Source: Boesenbergia rotunda
Taxonomy: Eukaryota; Streptophyta; Magnoliopsida; Zingiberales; Zingiberaceae
Reading direction: 5' to 3'
Assembly (NCBI GenBank): GCA_024364735.1
Contig: JAGFNQ010000872.1
Coordinates: 558,001-622,000, forward strand
Length of the DNA: 64,000 nucleotides
Made by a program: the position numbers and the translations under genes. Positions 11,640-23,422 of this stretch are shown in pieces; positions within the stretch are counted from its first letter, which is position 1; each line of letters opens with the position of its first letter. The notes under the pieces are model-generated. The model was not told the DNA's origin, did no database searches, and was given only the letters and a program-made list of their open reading frames with translations.

Positions 11640-12594
11640 TCAACATGATATCAACATTAGTATCAATAATGGGATTCGTGCTTCATCATGAGTGGTAATG
11701 AGTGACATAGATTCGGGCAAAGGAGCAATAGGTACAGGAATATTGACATACTCTTCTCTAAAGTTAACTACACGTGGCTCCTGAGTTGCAACATGTTCTA
11801 AATTGCTTTCAAAATAGATAGCACGGTCAGATTTAACAACTCTAGTGGTATGAGTTGGACAATAAAATCTAGAACCCCTAGATCCAACACAATATCCTAC
11901 AAAAAATCCACTAATCGTCTTAGGATCAAGCTTCTTTATTTTTGGATTGTAGACCTTGACTTCTGCCTTACAGCCCCAGACACGAAAATACTTCAAAGTA
12001 GGCCTTCTCCCTGTCATAAGTTCATATGGGGTCCTTGGAACTGACTTACTTGACACATGATTTAAAATATAAGTTGCTGTCCTTAAGGCTTCTCCCCATA
12101 GAAAATCAGGAAGATTGAATGGCTAAGCATACATCTAACAACTACAGAAATCAACATATATCTGTAGAAATCAACTGCAGTATCCCATCACTTCTAACAA
12201 CTCTATTCTTTCTAACTCCAGCAGCAAGCTTCCCTTTCACACAATCAACACAAGTGTCAAAATCTGAGAAGTCTACACTATGAAGAATATTCTCCTTGAT
12301 CAATCTCTCCATCCGTTCTCGAGATATATGTCCCAATCTCTTATGCCACAACATAGAAGAGTTCTCAATAACTTTTCCACGTTTTTGCCCAACAACATTG
12401 TTAACATTGGTATGACGTGTTTCAATAGAAAGAGGATCAAGATTCAACATATACATACCATTCAACTTAACACCATAACCAACAATAGTAGATTCATAAT
12501 GTAAAATAGCTTTATTAGATCCAAAATGGAAAGAGTAACCACAATCATCCAAAACAGAAACGAAATCAAATTCCTTCTCATAGAAGGTACACAA
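11640..12594 (-). pseudogene. Copia integrase region with catalytic core deleted
   Basis: Minus 12594-12151 carries the GAG-pre-integrase and zinc region (SSMLWHKRLGHISRERMERL, then DTCVDCVKGKLA). Minus 12056-11640 carries the C-terminal integrase part (KSVPRTPYELMTGRRPTLKY, VWGCKAEVKVYNP, GFFVGYCVGSRG). The usual middle third, holding the D-D-E triad, is absent: only about 95 bp separate the halves. A frameshift near 12590 separates this from the protease. The deletion alone prevents integration. Confidence 0.88.
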
Positions 12595-13742
12595 ACAGTG
12601 TCTTGCAAAACTAACTCATGTCCACCACTTAATTTTAAAGCAACTACTCCTATGTGCTCTACTTTGACATTCATTCCATTTCCAACTGCAACAGACACCT
12701 CCCCTTCATTTGGTCTTCTCCTGGTTTTGAGCTCCTGCACATATTTTGTAATATGAATTGTCGTACCAGAGTCTAACCACCAAGTATGAGAAGGTGCATC
12801 TACAAGATTAGATTCAAAGCACACTAGAGCACGATGAATACCTTGCTTTTGGTTTTGCTTCATCTCTAACCACTTCTTAAACTTAAAACAGTCAGATTGT
12901 TTGTGCCCGAATACATCACAAAACTTGCAAATGTCATTAAACCTCTTTTTAATACCAGATGAGGCACCATCTTCATGAACTGAGGAAGGTCCTGATTTAT
13001 CACTCCACTTCTTCTTGAATTGAGGCTTTTTACTCTTCCCCTTAAAATATTTCTTCTTTTTCTCATTACTCTTATGAGAAACCAACTGAACAACTTGTCC
13101 CTTACCCTTTCTCATATTTTGCTCCTCCTGACTAAGAATGGCTACAAGCTCATCAATGAACCACTCCTCCTTTTGTGCATTATAGGATGTTTTAAGAACA
13201 TCAAATTCAGAAGGAAGAGAGTCTAATACTTGCCAGACCAAAAATTCACTTCCCAATTCCACTTTCATGGATTTCAACTTGTTGTACCAATTGGTGAGCT
13301 TCATGGCATGCTCGCGCACACCCGATACACCATCATATCTAGTTTTTGTCAGCAATGAAAGATAGGAGGCTTTTTCTGTTTTGTCAAATTTCTTAAATTT
13401 CTTGCCCACAGACACAAGAAACTCTTTAGCACTGTTTGTCTCAGGAATATTATCTTTGATGGTCTTGTCCATAGTGAACTTCATAGTCATCAGACACACT
13501 TTATTAGAATGTGCCCACTTATCATGTTTGGTTATAATAGCAGCGGAAGACTCAGGTGTGGGAACTTCAGGCTCATTCTCAGTAAGGGCAGCATCAACGT
13601 TAGAAATAGCAAGGAACAACTTAACAGAGTCAACCCAATCCTCATAATTAGTTTCATTCAACTTTGGTAAAGAGTTCATACTCATAGGCAAAGCTGGAAT
13701 TTGTATATTAATGGAAGATTTGTTATCAAGCATATCCAGCAA
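12462..13742 (-). pseudogene. Copia gag and protease
   Basis: A 426-residue open frame. The N-terminal gag (KLNETNYEDWVDSVKLFL, then a UBN2-like domain with WYNKLKSMKVELGSEFL) is followed by a basic linker, a CCHC knuckle (CKFCDVFGHKQSDC, about residues 283-296) and the aspartic protease motif WWLDSGTTIHIT at about residue 330. The frame ends about 60 residues after the protease, where homologous sequence continues in another frame at 12594. Gag packages the RNA and protease cleaves the polyprotein. This is the best preserved part of the element. I prefer the first Met at 13742, since the leader lies upstream. Confidence 0.92.
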
Positions 13743-14642
13743 AAGAAATAGAGCTTATAACCACAATAAAATTATCTCATGCAAAAGCAATCCCGCCGAA
13801 GGGTCCCGAATTACAATGCATAAAATAACTCTCATATCACAGAAAATAATTATATTCTTAAAGCTAATATCGAGAGGATATTGAGAACTTTAAAATATAA
13901 TTACCAATCATTAGGAACTATATCAATAAAGACAAACCGATAGGGTATGTGCATTATCAAAATAATTTCTAACGCCACATTAATAATAATAATTTTCCAA
14001 TAATAGTATTTTATCATAATCTGTCCCGCGAAGGCGAGCTCACTACTATAAAAAATATCCCAAAATAGTACCAAATCGTCTAAAATTAGCATACCTCAAA
14101 ATATGTCATAAGATTTCATAATAGCAATATGACATATCATAATAATCAAAATATGCACAAAGAAAATAATTATTTATTTGTTTTGCTCAATGTTCCGAAA
14201 CTCAATTGAGAGTCCAAAAAAAATATTAGAGCGACATCACACCAATCGCTTTATTTGTTTATGCCGCAATTATTTATTTGTTCTTGATCAACGTGCAGAA
14301 ACATTTTTTTTCTTAAATTAAAAAAATCTTAAAATCCAAATAAATAAGTATTTGGACGACACATAAACTTAAAACCTTAAGGTCATTAATCGGTCAATAT
14401 TCAAAAAATTTGCTCGGTCAATTAATTCCAAAAAAAAATTAACCATGTACAGATCATTAATCGGTCAATTAATTCCAAAAAAAATCCATGAGAGAAAAGA
14501 ATTAATTGCTCGATCAATAAGTTAATTACGATTCAAGTTCATCCTTCATTTCAGATTCGCTCTTTAACCAGAAAAGAATTCGGACTGAATCTTTAACACC
14601 TAATTTAAACAGTAAATTCATTGTCGTATCAGAATTAGATTG
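13743..14642 (-). other. Copia 5' leader between primer site and gag
   Basis: About 900 bp of AT-rich non-coding DNA lies between the primer binding site and the gag start. No frame or RNA element is recognised. Confidence 0.7.
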
Positions 14643-14656
14643 GCTCTGATACCATT
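14643..14656 (-). promoter_or_regulatory. Primer binding site, initiator-Met tRNA type
   Basis: On the minus strand ATGGTATCAGAGCC directly follows the 5' LTR. This is the standard complement of the plant initiator methionine tRNA 3' end used to start minus-strand cDNA. Confidence 0.92.
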
Positions 14657-15078
14657 TGAAGACAAATTGAAATCCAATGTTTTGACGATAGATCGAAATC
14701 CAATTCTAAATACGACAAATGATAGATAAATGCAATAGATATAATTAGGTGCTAGAATTACCTGGAGCGGAAGACATCATCGAATCCATGATTTCCTATG
14801 AGAGAAAACAAGCAGCAGAGAGTAACTTCTCCTATCACCCCGTCAATCACAAAAAAACCGTATCGTTTCAATGGGGCAACGACCACTTTATATTAGGGTT
14901 AGGAGTAGGAGCCTCTGCAGATCAGGAAAAATGGGTCAAGCCTGCCCATTATAGTTAAGCCCAATAACAATAACCAAACAACATCATATCCACATAATTT
15001 GACATCTAATTAATCTTGAATATAATTAAAATTATAACTAAATTATTTATGCTAGTCCACGACATAAAATATCTAACA
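14657..15078 (-). repeat. 5' LTR of minus-strand copia
   Basis: On the plus strand it runs from TGAAGACAAATTG to ATATCTAACA and is homologous to 8877-9328. On the element's strand it begins TGTTAGATATTT and carries the promoter. Confidence 0.92.
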
Positions 15079-15187
15079 TTCAATGCTAATGGTTTATGGT
15101 ATGCATAAGATTGCCCTCAAACAACTGCAAGAAAGCAACAAGAGGAAGCCAAATGAGTCGATCTATTGCACCATGACACAAAATAGT
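15079..15187. repeat. Inverted duplicate of 23424-23533 (copy 1)
   Basis: This 109-bp segment directly abuts the copia LTR. It returns in reverse complement at 23424-23533 with only about two mismatches seen by eye. It lies downstream of the stop codon of the RNA-binding-protein exon (minus strand), so it is probably its 3' UTR or flank. Confidence 0.9.
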
Positions 15188-15414
15188 TCCTCCATGGGAG
15201 TGTTTCCAAGTCCCAACTCATCTTGGAAGTTCTAAATAGAGGTAGGTAATTTGGGGAGCTCCCACTAGTTGATACATTCAAATATAAGTTCCATAAGACC
15301 ATTCAGCTGCATGAAGGCTTGAACATTGCTTTGCGTTGAAGATTGTAAGAAAGATTTGATTCCAACCAGCTAGCAAGCCCTACGATTGCGTTAGAGGAAT
15401 CCAGTGCGTTTCCG

Positions 15415-15515
15415 TTACGTCTGGCTATTAGGAAGAGAAGCTGGACGGAAGGGAAATTTCACAAACTGAATCTGCAAGACCGGTGCATTGGGTTTCTTAT
15501 CATCGAACTTGTAGC
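15415..15515 (-). pseudogene. Terminal exon of an RRM RNA-binding-protein gene
   Basis: After an AG acceptor (TCATGCAG) the minus strand reads GYKFDDKKPNAPVLQIQFVK FPFR and ends at TAA (15415-15417). This matches the end of the RRM in the plant family of nuclear RNA-binding proteins that carry CFVEF...ALQGYKFDD (related to NSRA/NSRB and RBPMS-like proteins). It joins in phase to the exon at 15834-15915. Family members usually continue some 10-20 residues past FPFR, and this one ends nearby. It could be the last exon of a real gene with transposon-filled introns, or a fragment. I use the pseudogene type because upstream RRM exons are not found nearby. Confidence 0.75.
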
Positions 15516-15833
15516 CTGCATGATAAGTTAATAAATGTCTGATTGGTGTTTCTAAATCACACAGGACAAGATTTATGGAGTTTCATGTAGGAATGAAAGA
15601 ATGATTCATTTTTAACAAGAGAATTCTAGTTTGTCAGATGGAAAATCAAACATACAACCAAGGCATATAGAAATTGATGATTTAAAACTACATTCAACTA
15701 TCTAGCAGTTTATCAATACGAACTATAAAGATTGATTGTGCCCAACAAAATGAATGCACCGTGCAAAAATGTTCCAGAAATTTCTATATGCAAAAAGTAA
15801 ATAGAATGCATTGCGAGCACCATGAGAAGTTAC

Positions 15834-15915
15834 CTTGAAGGGCATTTAATGCAGTCGAAGCACACTTGGCATCATTAAACTCCACAAAACACAGCACTTT
15901 AGCCTTATCCCCAGC
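15834..15915 (-). pseudogene. Internal RRM exon of the same RNA-binding-protein gene
   Basis: The minus strand reads AGDKAKVLCFVEFNDAKCAS TALNALQ plus one base. VLCFVEF is the RNP1-like strand of the RRM that contacts RNA. The acceptor is CATACAG at 15916-15922 and the donor GTAACT at 15828-15833. The exon is 82 nt, phase 0 to phase 1, and splices in frame to 15415-15515 across an intron of about 318 bp. The preceding RRM half (RNP2 and the FRPF block) is not detected in the next several kilobases upstream, where a LINE is inserted at 16376-19312. Function by family is nuclear RNA or pre-mRNA binding. Confidence 0.8.
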
Positions 15916-16228
15916 CTGTATGCAGGGTTTTGCATAAACCATATTAAAATCCTCGACAGACAGATCAAACCACAGAAAACCATTTTTCAAATTTTGCGCG
16001 CACACAAAAAAAAAGGTAACAATGTATTCTGGATCAAAGGAGCTTATCATCTGCTATAAAGGAAGGACTTGAATGTGAAATTGATGGAACCTATGAATTC
16101 TTCATCAGAGCCAAAAAAAAATACAATATAATCTTAGAACAATACTTATCCTTTACAAAAATGAAAAAAAAGTTTATTCTACACTATGAACACTAATTAC
16201 ACCCTTCAAATAAACATCCTTTGAATAT

Positions 16229-16368
16229 AAATGGACTATTACGTTTCTGCACAATGATTAAGTAAATAATAAAAGCAAATAATTATGAAAGAGCATTTAA
16301 ATGGACTATTACGTTTCTGCATAATGATTAAGTAAATAATAAAAGCAAATAATTATGAAAGAGCATTT
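16229..16368. repeat. 70-bp direct tandem duplication
   Basis: Units 16229-16298 and 16299-16368 begin AAATGGACTATTACG and differ by about one base. They lie immediately before the LINE 5' end. The tandem copy may reflect the LINE's target-site processing or an independent duplication. Confidence 0.9.
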
Positions 16369-16375
16369 CAGTCAT

Positions 16376-19312
16376 GGTCGGTCCGAAGCCTGGATAAAGG
16401 AGAAGGGTTGCGTTAGGTTGCCAGCCAACGTACAACTATGGTAAATGCTCAATGAATGAATCCATTAAACTATTGTACTAATGTTAGGTTGTTGTCGGAA
16501 GGAACGCATTGCAAAATCTAACTGTAACGTCTTGGCAAGGACCGCCACATTTCTAGAACTCGGGTATAATGCTAAATATGCAAGAGTTCGCATTGCAGAG
16601 TCCGACTGTAACGACAATGGTCGCTACATCACCATGAGAATTTGGGTGTAGTATTAAATAGACAAGTAAAACAATAAATGGAGTGAGTATTTTCATAAAT
16701 AATTCTTTAAAAGATGAAGTTGTTAAAGTAGTTAGAAAGGGAGATAGAATTATAACTCTCAAGATAGTAGTGGCGAAAGAAGTTATAAACGTAATTAGCA
16801 TATATGCACCTCAAGTAGAATTAGATGAAGAAACTAAATCAAGATTTTGGGACGACTTAGATGGGATATTACAAAATATTCTGCCAAATAAAATAATTTT
16901 AATATGAAGCGATCTAAATGAACATGTCGGAGTGAAAAATGAGGAATATGAGGGGATACATGAAGTTATAGGTTTGGAACAAGAAATAAAAAAGGAGAAA
17001 TTATATTGAATTTTACAATAGCATATAATCTTTATACTAGCTAATACATTTTTTTCGAAAAAAGAACAATTGGTCACATTCAAAAGTGGGAATAATAAAT
17101 CGTAAATTGACTTTTTTATGGTTAGAATGAGGGATAGAAAGATTTGTAAAGACTGTAAAGTCGTCCCTAGAAAAAGTTTAACTACCCAATATAGGTTAGT
17201 AGTGTTGGATATACGCCTCAATCATAGTATCAATAAAAGAAAAATATACATGACTCCTAGAATTAAGTGGTGGAATTTAAAGGATGGGAAGCAAAACATA
17301 TGTAAGGAGAAGGTAAGAGTACAAGAATTAGGTGAAATATACTCAAAGTTAAAAATAATAGCCAAGAGGGTACTTGGTGAGTCAAAGGGGCATGCACTAC
17401 CAAGTAAGGAATCTTGGTGGTGGAATAAGAAAGTCTAGGAGAAAGGAAAAACGAATATCTTATAAGGAATTATATATTTGTAAGAACAAGAAAAATTTTA
17501 AAAAAATATACAATAGCCAAGAAAGAGGGTAAGAAAACAGTAAATGAAGTAAAAAATGAAATTTTTGAACGATTATATCGAAACTTGGATATAAAAAAAG
17601 GGGAAAGATATTTATAGAATAGCTAAAGTGAGAGAGAAAATAAAGATATCTTAGTCAAATAAGATATATTAAAGATGAATACAATAGGGTAATAGTAAAT
17701 GATGGAGAAATAAAAACAAAACAGTGGAAACTATATTTTCATCAACTTTTTAATTAAGATTTAGGTGACCAACTTAACTTAGGCAATTTAAGTAGGTCAA
17801 ATGAATATAGAAATTTAAATTCATATCTTGAATTCAAACTTGAGAAAAAGAACAAACATTGAAAGGGATGCAAAATGAAAAAACCATGGGATCAGATGAT
17901 ATTCCAATAGAGGTATGGAAGTGCTTAGGGAAACAAGATATTGAGTAGCTTACAAAATTATTTAATATGATATTGAAAACAAAAAAAATGCCTAATCAAT
18001 GGAGGGTAAGTACTCTAGTTCCTTCATATAAAAACAAAGGAGACATACAAAATTGTGCAAACTATAGGAGTATTAAACTAATGAGTCATACAATGAAACT
18101 TTAGGAAAGAGTAATAGAAAAAATATTAAGGAGACCATGGTGACTGATAATTAATTTGGGTTCATGCTTGGAAGATCAACAATAGAAGTTATACATCTTC
18201 TCAGACAACTAATTGACAAGTATCAGGAGCAAAAACAAGATCTACACATAATATTCATTGACTTAAAAAAACTTATAATAGGTTTCCAAGAAAAATTATA
18301 TGAATAATTCTAGAAAAAAGAGGTGTTAGCGTAATATATATTGAGCTAATTAAGGATATGTATGAAGAAACTTCAGATGGATAAACTGAATAATTCTAAT
18401 AAGGATAGAGTTACATCAAGGATCAACTCTATGTTTCTATCTTTTTACACTAATCATAGATGAACTCACTGGACACATTCAAGATACAATACTATGATGT
18501 TTGTTGTTTGATATTGTTTTGATAGACAAGACACGTGAAGGAGTAAACGTTTAACTAGAATCTTGGTAAGAAATAGTAAAAATGAAAGGTTTTAGGCTTA
18601 ATAGAGTAAAGACAAAATATATAAAATTTAAATTTAGCAATATTTGACTTAATGAGGGAATTATTAAGATAGGAGATAACAAATTGTTTGGAACCAAAAG
18701 TTTTAAGTATTTAAAATCATTTTTGCAAAATGATGGAGAGATTGAGAGAGATGTCTTACATAGAATACAAGCATGATGGTTGAAATGGAGATTAGCGTCG
18801 GTTGTTTTATGTGATTGTAAAGTACCTCTAAAATTTAAAGAAAAGTTATATAAAATGACAATTAGACCTATTATGTTATATGGTGTTGAATGTTGGGCTA
18901 TGACTCAAGCACGTGAGCAAGAAATGAAAGTTGCAGAGATGAGAATGTTAAGATGGATGTGCGGACATACGAGGATGAACAAAATAAGAAATGAGAGCAT
19001 TCGAGAAAAAGTCAAAATTACATCTATTGATGAAAAATTTCGAGAGATATGTTTAAGATAATATGGACATGTACTTAGACGGCAAATAAATGTCTCATTT
19101 AGGCGATGTAAAATTATGACAAATACGCACATCAAACAAGGGAGAGGAAGGTCAAAAAAGACTTGGTTCGCAACAATAAAATAAAATAAAATTTATTTAA
19201 ATATAGGTGATATAATGGGGGCAGAGCTCAATAACGTAAAATGATCCATATAGCCGCTTCCACCTAATAGGATAAGGTTTGGTTGTTGTTGTTGTCGTTG
19301 TTGTTTGTTTCA
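16376..19312 (+). mobile_element. RTE-type LINE (non-LTR retrotransposon), degenerate
   Basis: The 5' end has the RTE-like leader GGTCCGAAGCCTGGATAAAG and GTTGCCAGCCAACG. The 3' end has GATAAGGTTTGG followed by a (GTT)n tail at 19274-19312, the usual RTE terminus. Between them are an apurinic endonuclease domain, RT and a C-terminal region, broken by many stops. Confidence 0.88.
16680..19061 (+). pseudogene. RTE endonuclease-reverse transcriptase remnant
   Basis: The endonuclease part (about 16680-17100) shows GIFINNSLKDEVVKV, VINVISIYAPQV and FWDDLDGIL. RT (about 17880-18560) shows SDDIPIEVWKCLG, NQWRVSTLVPSYKNKGD, CANYRSIKLMSH, FGFMLGRSTIEVIHLL and IIFIDLKK; the region of the catalytic DD box is too decayed to read. 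The C-terminal part (18780-19061) has MTIRPIMLYGVECWAM and MRMLRWMCGHTRMNKIRN, diagnostic of plant RTE elements. Stops and frameshifts are frequent throughout. The family nicks target DNA and reverse transcribes its RNA in place. This copy interrupts the intron-like DNA upstream of the RRM exon. Confidence 0.9.
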
Positions 19313-20397
19313 AGTTGTTTTTAATTATAATGAAGATAGAGGTAACAGTTCAGATGAGAATTTCAAATACGGTTATGAAAGAAAATTCAAATAATTCTTG
19401 AGAGAAAACCATAGTTGTCTCTTCTCTGGCCACCATTTGGGTTGGCAAAAGGCATCGAGAAGCAGTGGAATAACTAAAGTAGACAACCATAAAATTTTTG
19501 TCTGTTTGAAAGGAGACTAGAATGAAAACTAATTAAGACTAATCCAATAATCAGCGCCATGACCATGCATGAAAAAGGGTAGTAATCACCACCTTGAGAA
19601 TTTCACCTGCGTTGATCAGATTTTTACCCATTGTGCAAGGGATATTCATACAAAATTAATGCAGACTAACTAATCTAGTATATATAGCATCTGCAATCCC
19701 AACCACATTGGAACTATGATAGGATGAAATCTACAAAATATTAAAGGAAATTTGACAATAGTAGTAACACCTTCAGAAATTTCAAGACTAAAAGATACAA
19801 GAAGAGATGAGCTTGATCAATGTTAAATGAGAGCCAAATTAACGATGGTCTAGGTCTGGACATGTGTAGCAAACAATGAACATCATAATTTGAATGGATA
19901 TGTCTTCTTACCCACATATAAAACTACTCAAGCCTATCCAAAATTACCACACATTTCTGTGTATTGAATGGACACATGCACGTCCACAAAGAAATGAATG
20001 AAAGCCTCAACGATGATCAGCTATAGTTTGGTGCCAGTGCCACAGGACAGGGGAGCCAAGGGTACTCAGGAAGAGGAAGCAAGGTGCTTTTACAGGAGCA
20101 AGAACATCCATGGCGGTCATATCGGTAAAGAATTTGAAGAGATGGAAACAAAAGACAAGTTGGTGATACGAACAAGCATGTACACTAAGACAAGATAACT
20201 GGAAAGGACTAGAAGAAAGAGAGAATGGAAAAGTTATGACACCATACGTGAAGTTGCGGGGGCTAATGAAAGAAATCTATAAGCTTAGATGAGTGAACTT
20301 ATCATTCACTTGGCTTAAGCATTTTGGTCAATGGTTGAATTTAGTAAAGGTTAATAAGAGCGTCCATATTGGTTTGATCATTAATTTAGCATGTATC
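19313..20397. other. Unassigned DNA between LINE and retroposon
   Basis: No confident gene is seen. A 66-codon plus frame at 19998-20198 has no recognisable motif. Composition is less AT-rich than the flanks, so it may be old intron DNA of the minus-strand RNA-binding-protein gene. Confidence 0.4.
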
Positions 20398-20573
20398 TAT
20401 TATATTAACATCTCCAAATGGGGCACCTACCCTGAGACATTAGGCTTCTAGACTGCCCATTGCGAGCACTTCCCAATTTACCCTAGCGGCCGGTGGGAAA
20501 CTTCCATGAAGCCGGGCCGGTCGCCCGAGGTTGTAAAAACCTCGTTAATCAGGGGTATTATATTAACATCTCC
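20398..20573. mobile_element. Short retroposon (SINE-like) with exact 18-bp target duplication
   Basis: An insert of 140 bp (20416-20555) is bounded by identical 18-mers TATTATATTAACATCTCC at 20398-20415 and 20556-20573. The insert is GC-rich (CCGGTGGGAAACTTCC, GAAGCCGGGCCGG) in AT-rich surroundings. An exact target duplication of this length is typical of LINE-mobilised retroposition. No clear pol III A/B boxes or A-tail are visible, so it may be a 5'-truncated SINE. Confidence 0.65.
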
Positions 20574-20855
20574 CTTTTATTAACATACACTCGCATTCAT
20601 TTTAACATTAATATTGATTATTTATGAGTCCCTCTATCCATTTATTCATTTTTATTTTTATATCCAAAATTTATTTTCTTAATTTTTTATTTTATTTTAT
20701 ATAAAATGTAAAATACAAAAAATAAAATGCCATGAATAAGGGTTAAAAATGTACATAACCTTATGAAAAAATTTTCCGGAATTTTGGAAAATGTTTACGG
20801 GGATAAAGGGGCGGAGATAGACTATTTCCGAATTATTTGAGAGAAAATTTAATTC

Positions 20856-22400
20856 TCAAAATTTATTATATATTGAGACCCCAATGTAGAAGAAATACAA
20901 CTCGGACCCAAACATCAAAATGAACCAAAGTGAAAGGCGATGTATCACGACTCTCATTGCGAGGAGAAAAAAAACTACGAACATGCTTTTTAATTGACAT
21001 GAATCACAAGCCAAAGACTCTAAGTGAGAAATGCTGGGATGTACTTGTTTCAACTTATCAAGACCTAGATGTCCTAACTGAGCATGAATAAGAAGAGGAG
21101 ATGCCGCCGCCAAACCAACAAGAGAAGATCGGTGAAGCCAATATAGGTCATGAAACACACATCCGAAGCCAATCATCCTCTCCGTACTCTGGTCCAATAA
21201 GAAAACAAAAGTTTTAGTAACAAAGATGGCACAATCAAGACACCGAGTAAGTTGACTTATTGATAACAAATTAAAGGGAGCTCCGGGAACATAAAGAACA
21301 TTATGAATAAGCAGAGACGAAGAAGGATGAACAATACCAATACCTTGGGACAGAGTTTGAGAACCATTTGTCATAGAGATAAAGGGTAAATAACCGGAAG
21401 TAGTGAGAGATGAAAAAAGAGATTTATTACAAGTGATATGATCGGTGACCCCAAAATCAAGAATCCAGGGATCCGAAGATCGAGATATGCCAGCAAAGGA
21501 ATTACCAGCGTGTGTAGTGGCAGTAGTGGAATCAAAAGTTTGTCGATCCTCATACCATTTCAGAAAGTCGTCATAGGAAGGTGGCGGGGTCGGATCCAAT
21601 GGAAACTGTGAAGTGGAAGCTGAAGAAGCAATAGAACTCTAGACGATCAGAGCAGCACGAGGGGGTTGACCATGTAGAAACATTTATCAATTGTGTGTCC
21701 TGGTCGGTGGCAGTGATCACACCAAGGACATCCTTTGCCACCCTTACGAGGTGAAGGTTTGGTATTGTTTTGAGAGACCAAAGCTGATGAGTCAATAGGA
21801 ACGAAAGGAGGTAACGTCAAGTCTTTGGCAAGGACACGAAGGAGAGTCGCCTAAGTACTGTCCATGGTAGCTTCTATGGGGCTGCCCAGAATATGATCAC
21901 GAACACGAGAATAATCTATGAGTGGACCATATAAAGCCAGAGACATAAAAAATTTCTTTAAATTTTCAAGCTTTGCAACATAAGTGGTCGCAGGTGGAAG
22001 TAGTTCATTGAAGTCACGAAGAAGGCTAGAGACCGAACCCAGAAAAGTTAACATAAAATCCTTAATCTGAAAGCACTAAGCATGTTTATGAGATCTTCAC
22101 AAACTTGATAGAATCGTCGAGAGGTGTTTGTAAAGAGTTGTTAAGCCTGCGCCCAAACAGCTTTGCAGGTTTTGTGAGTGCGGAAGACATCCCTACGAGA
22201 TGGATGGATTGTGGCTCGGATAATACAACACAATTGAGCGTCAACCTTTTTCCACAGAGGGCGATTGGCGACTTGAGCATGCTCTTCGGTTTGGGTGAGA
22301 TGTGTCTCATAACACTGCTCAATAAGTCAAAGCTCAATTTGACAGACCCAAGAGGAGTAGTTCTTACCATCCAACTGCTTAGAAGAGAACCGTGCAGTGA
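20856..22400 (-). pseudogene. Copia gag-protease remnant
   Basis: Gag starts near 22400 with KQLDGKNYSSWVCQIEL. A later part reads GPLIDYSRVRDHILGSPIEA (about 21860-21930). The CCHC knuckle (CDHCHRPGHTIDKC) is at about 21680-21721. The protease frame, 20856-21599 (247 residues), contains DPWILDFGVTDHIT: the catalytic triad that is normally Asp-Ser/Thr-Gly reads Asp-Phe-Gly. This is followed by GAG-pre-integrase (HAQLGHLGLDKLKQ) and CDSCQL. At least three frame changes occur between gag and protease. The truncation is inside the zinc region of integrase, so no polymerase is encoded. Confidence 0.85.
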
Positions 22401-22980
22401 TGTGGTTAGTATAGATTGAGATATCCGGCTTTGGAGTGCCAGAGGTAGTTATTGATCAGTTTTGGATTGCTGACAGATTGTCAACGTCAGGAATAGGCAC
22501 TGGAATACGCAGGCGACGGAGGAGCCTTCGGCGTTCGACGAAGGAAAGCACACTGCGGAGAACTGCACACGGCATGCGACGACGTGCAGGAAGAAGCCTT
22601 TAGCGCACCTGAAGATTGAGGTCGCGAGCCGAGGAGAGTTTTCTTTCACCTCAGCCGAGGAAGGGCTGCCTTACGTGAGCAGGTCGTGGGGAGCGACGCG
22701 ATTGGGTGCAGAGAGAACGCGATCACATGTGGAGAGCGACGCGTTGCAGGACCTTGTGACGCGTGCACGAGAAGAACAACAACTTCGGCTTCTTTGGAGA
22801 ACAGCAGCTTTGGCTACTCTGGAGAACAACAGCGTCACGTGCAGGAGAAGAACAGCAGTGTCGCGAGGAAGAACAACAGTGTCGCGTGGAGAAAGGAGAA
22901 ACGGATCAGCCAAAATTTAGGGCAAAAGAGAATTTTAGGGTAAAGGGAAAAAAAAACTTAAACCTTGAGCTCTGATACCT

Positions 22981-23181
22981 TGTAAAAGAATTCCTCTCAT
23001 CAAATATTACAAGATATAAGCCCTATTTATATACAAAGTTAGGACCTATTCTAAAAAATAATTAGAACTTTATTCTAAGAAATAAATCAGGATTCTATTC
23101 TAAGGACTAATTTGTATTTTAGAGAAAATATAAATTAGGATACATCAAATTATCCCTAGCTATATTTATAATATTCTAACA
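22981..23181 (-). repeat. 5' LTR (201 bp) of truncated copia
   Basis: Terminal TG and CA are in place. The inner boundary is directly followed by the tRNA-Met primer site (22966-22980 on the plus strand). The LTR is short and AT-rich. Confidence 0.85.
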
Positions 23182-23422
23182 GGTATAAATAGCTAAACTG
23201 TGCCCTTGATACAGGACTTTGATTTTGAACTCGCACGGTTGATCGTGAGGAGGTTTTATCCGATATGCATATTGCATTTTAAGAGACAGGTATTTCTTAC
23301 TTGATTCCTGTAAAATCGTTTACCTTAAATATATGGTTGTTTTATGTTCTGAATAGGTTGTTTTACCTTAAATCTATTCTCCTTGTTTTTCCTGCTTAAT
23401 ATTTATTCTTGCTTGACCTTTG

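Larger units (their letters stand above)
8877..15078 (-). mobile_element. Complete-length Ty1/copia retrotransposon (minus strand), inactivated
   Basis: It is flanked by related LTRs at 14657-15078 (5') and 8877-9328 (3'), with a Met-tRNA primer site next to the 5' LTR and a polypurine tract next to the 3' LTR. Domains run gag, protease, (integrase), RT, RNase H from high to low coordinate. No matching 5-bp target duplication is seen: GTTTC lies left of 8877 and TTCAA right of 15078. The LTRs also differ in length (452 and 422 bp). This suggests rearrangement since insertion. Confidence 0.95.
20850..23181 (-). mobile_element. Ty1/copia retrotransposon, truncated (5' LTR, gag, protease only)
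   Basis: The 5' LTR is 22981-23181 (TGTTAGAATATT...TTCTTTTACA on the element strand). A Met-type primer site (AGGTATCAGAGCTC) abuts it, followed by a GC-rich leader (about 22420-22965), gag and protease. Sequence homologous to copia stops at about 20850, before integrase; no 3' LTR is seen. Confidence 0.85.

Noticed and set aside
22105..22975. Several overlapping open frames on both strands (up to 104 codons)
   Set aside because: They lie over the gag start and GC-rich leader of the truncated copia and have no motif. The supported reading there is minus-strand gag.
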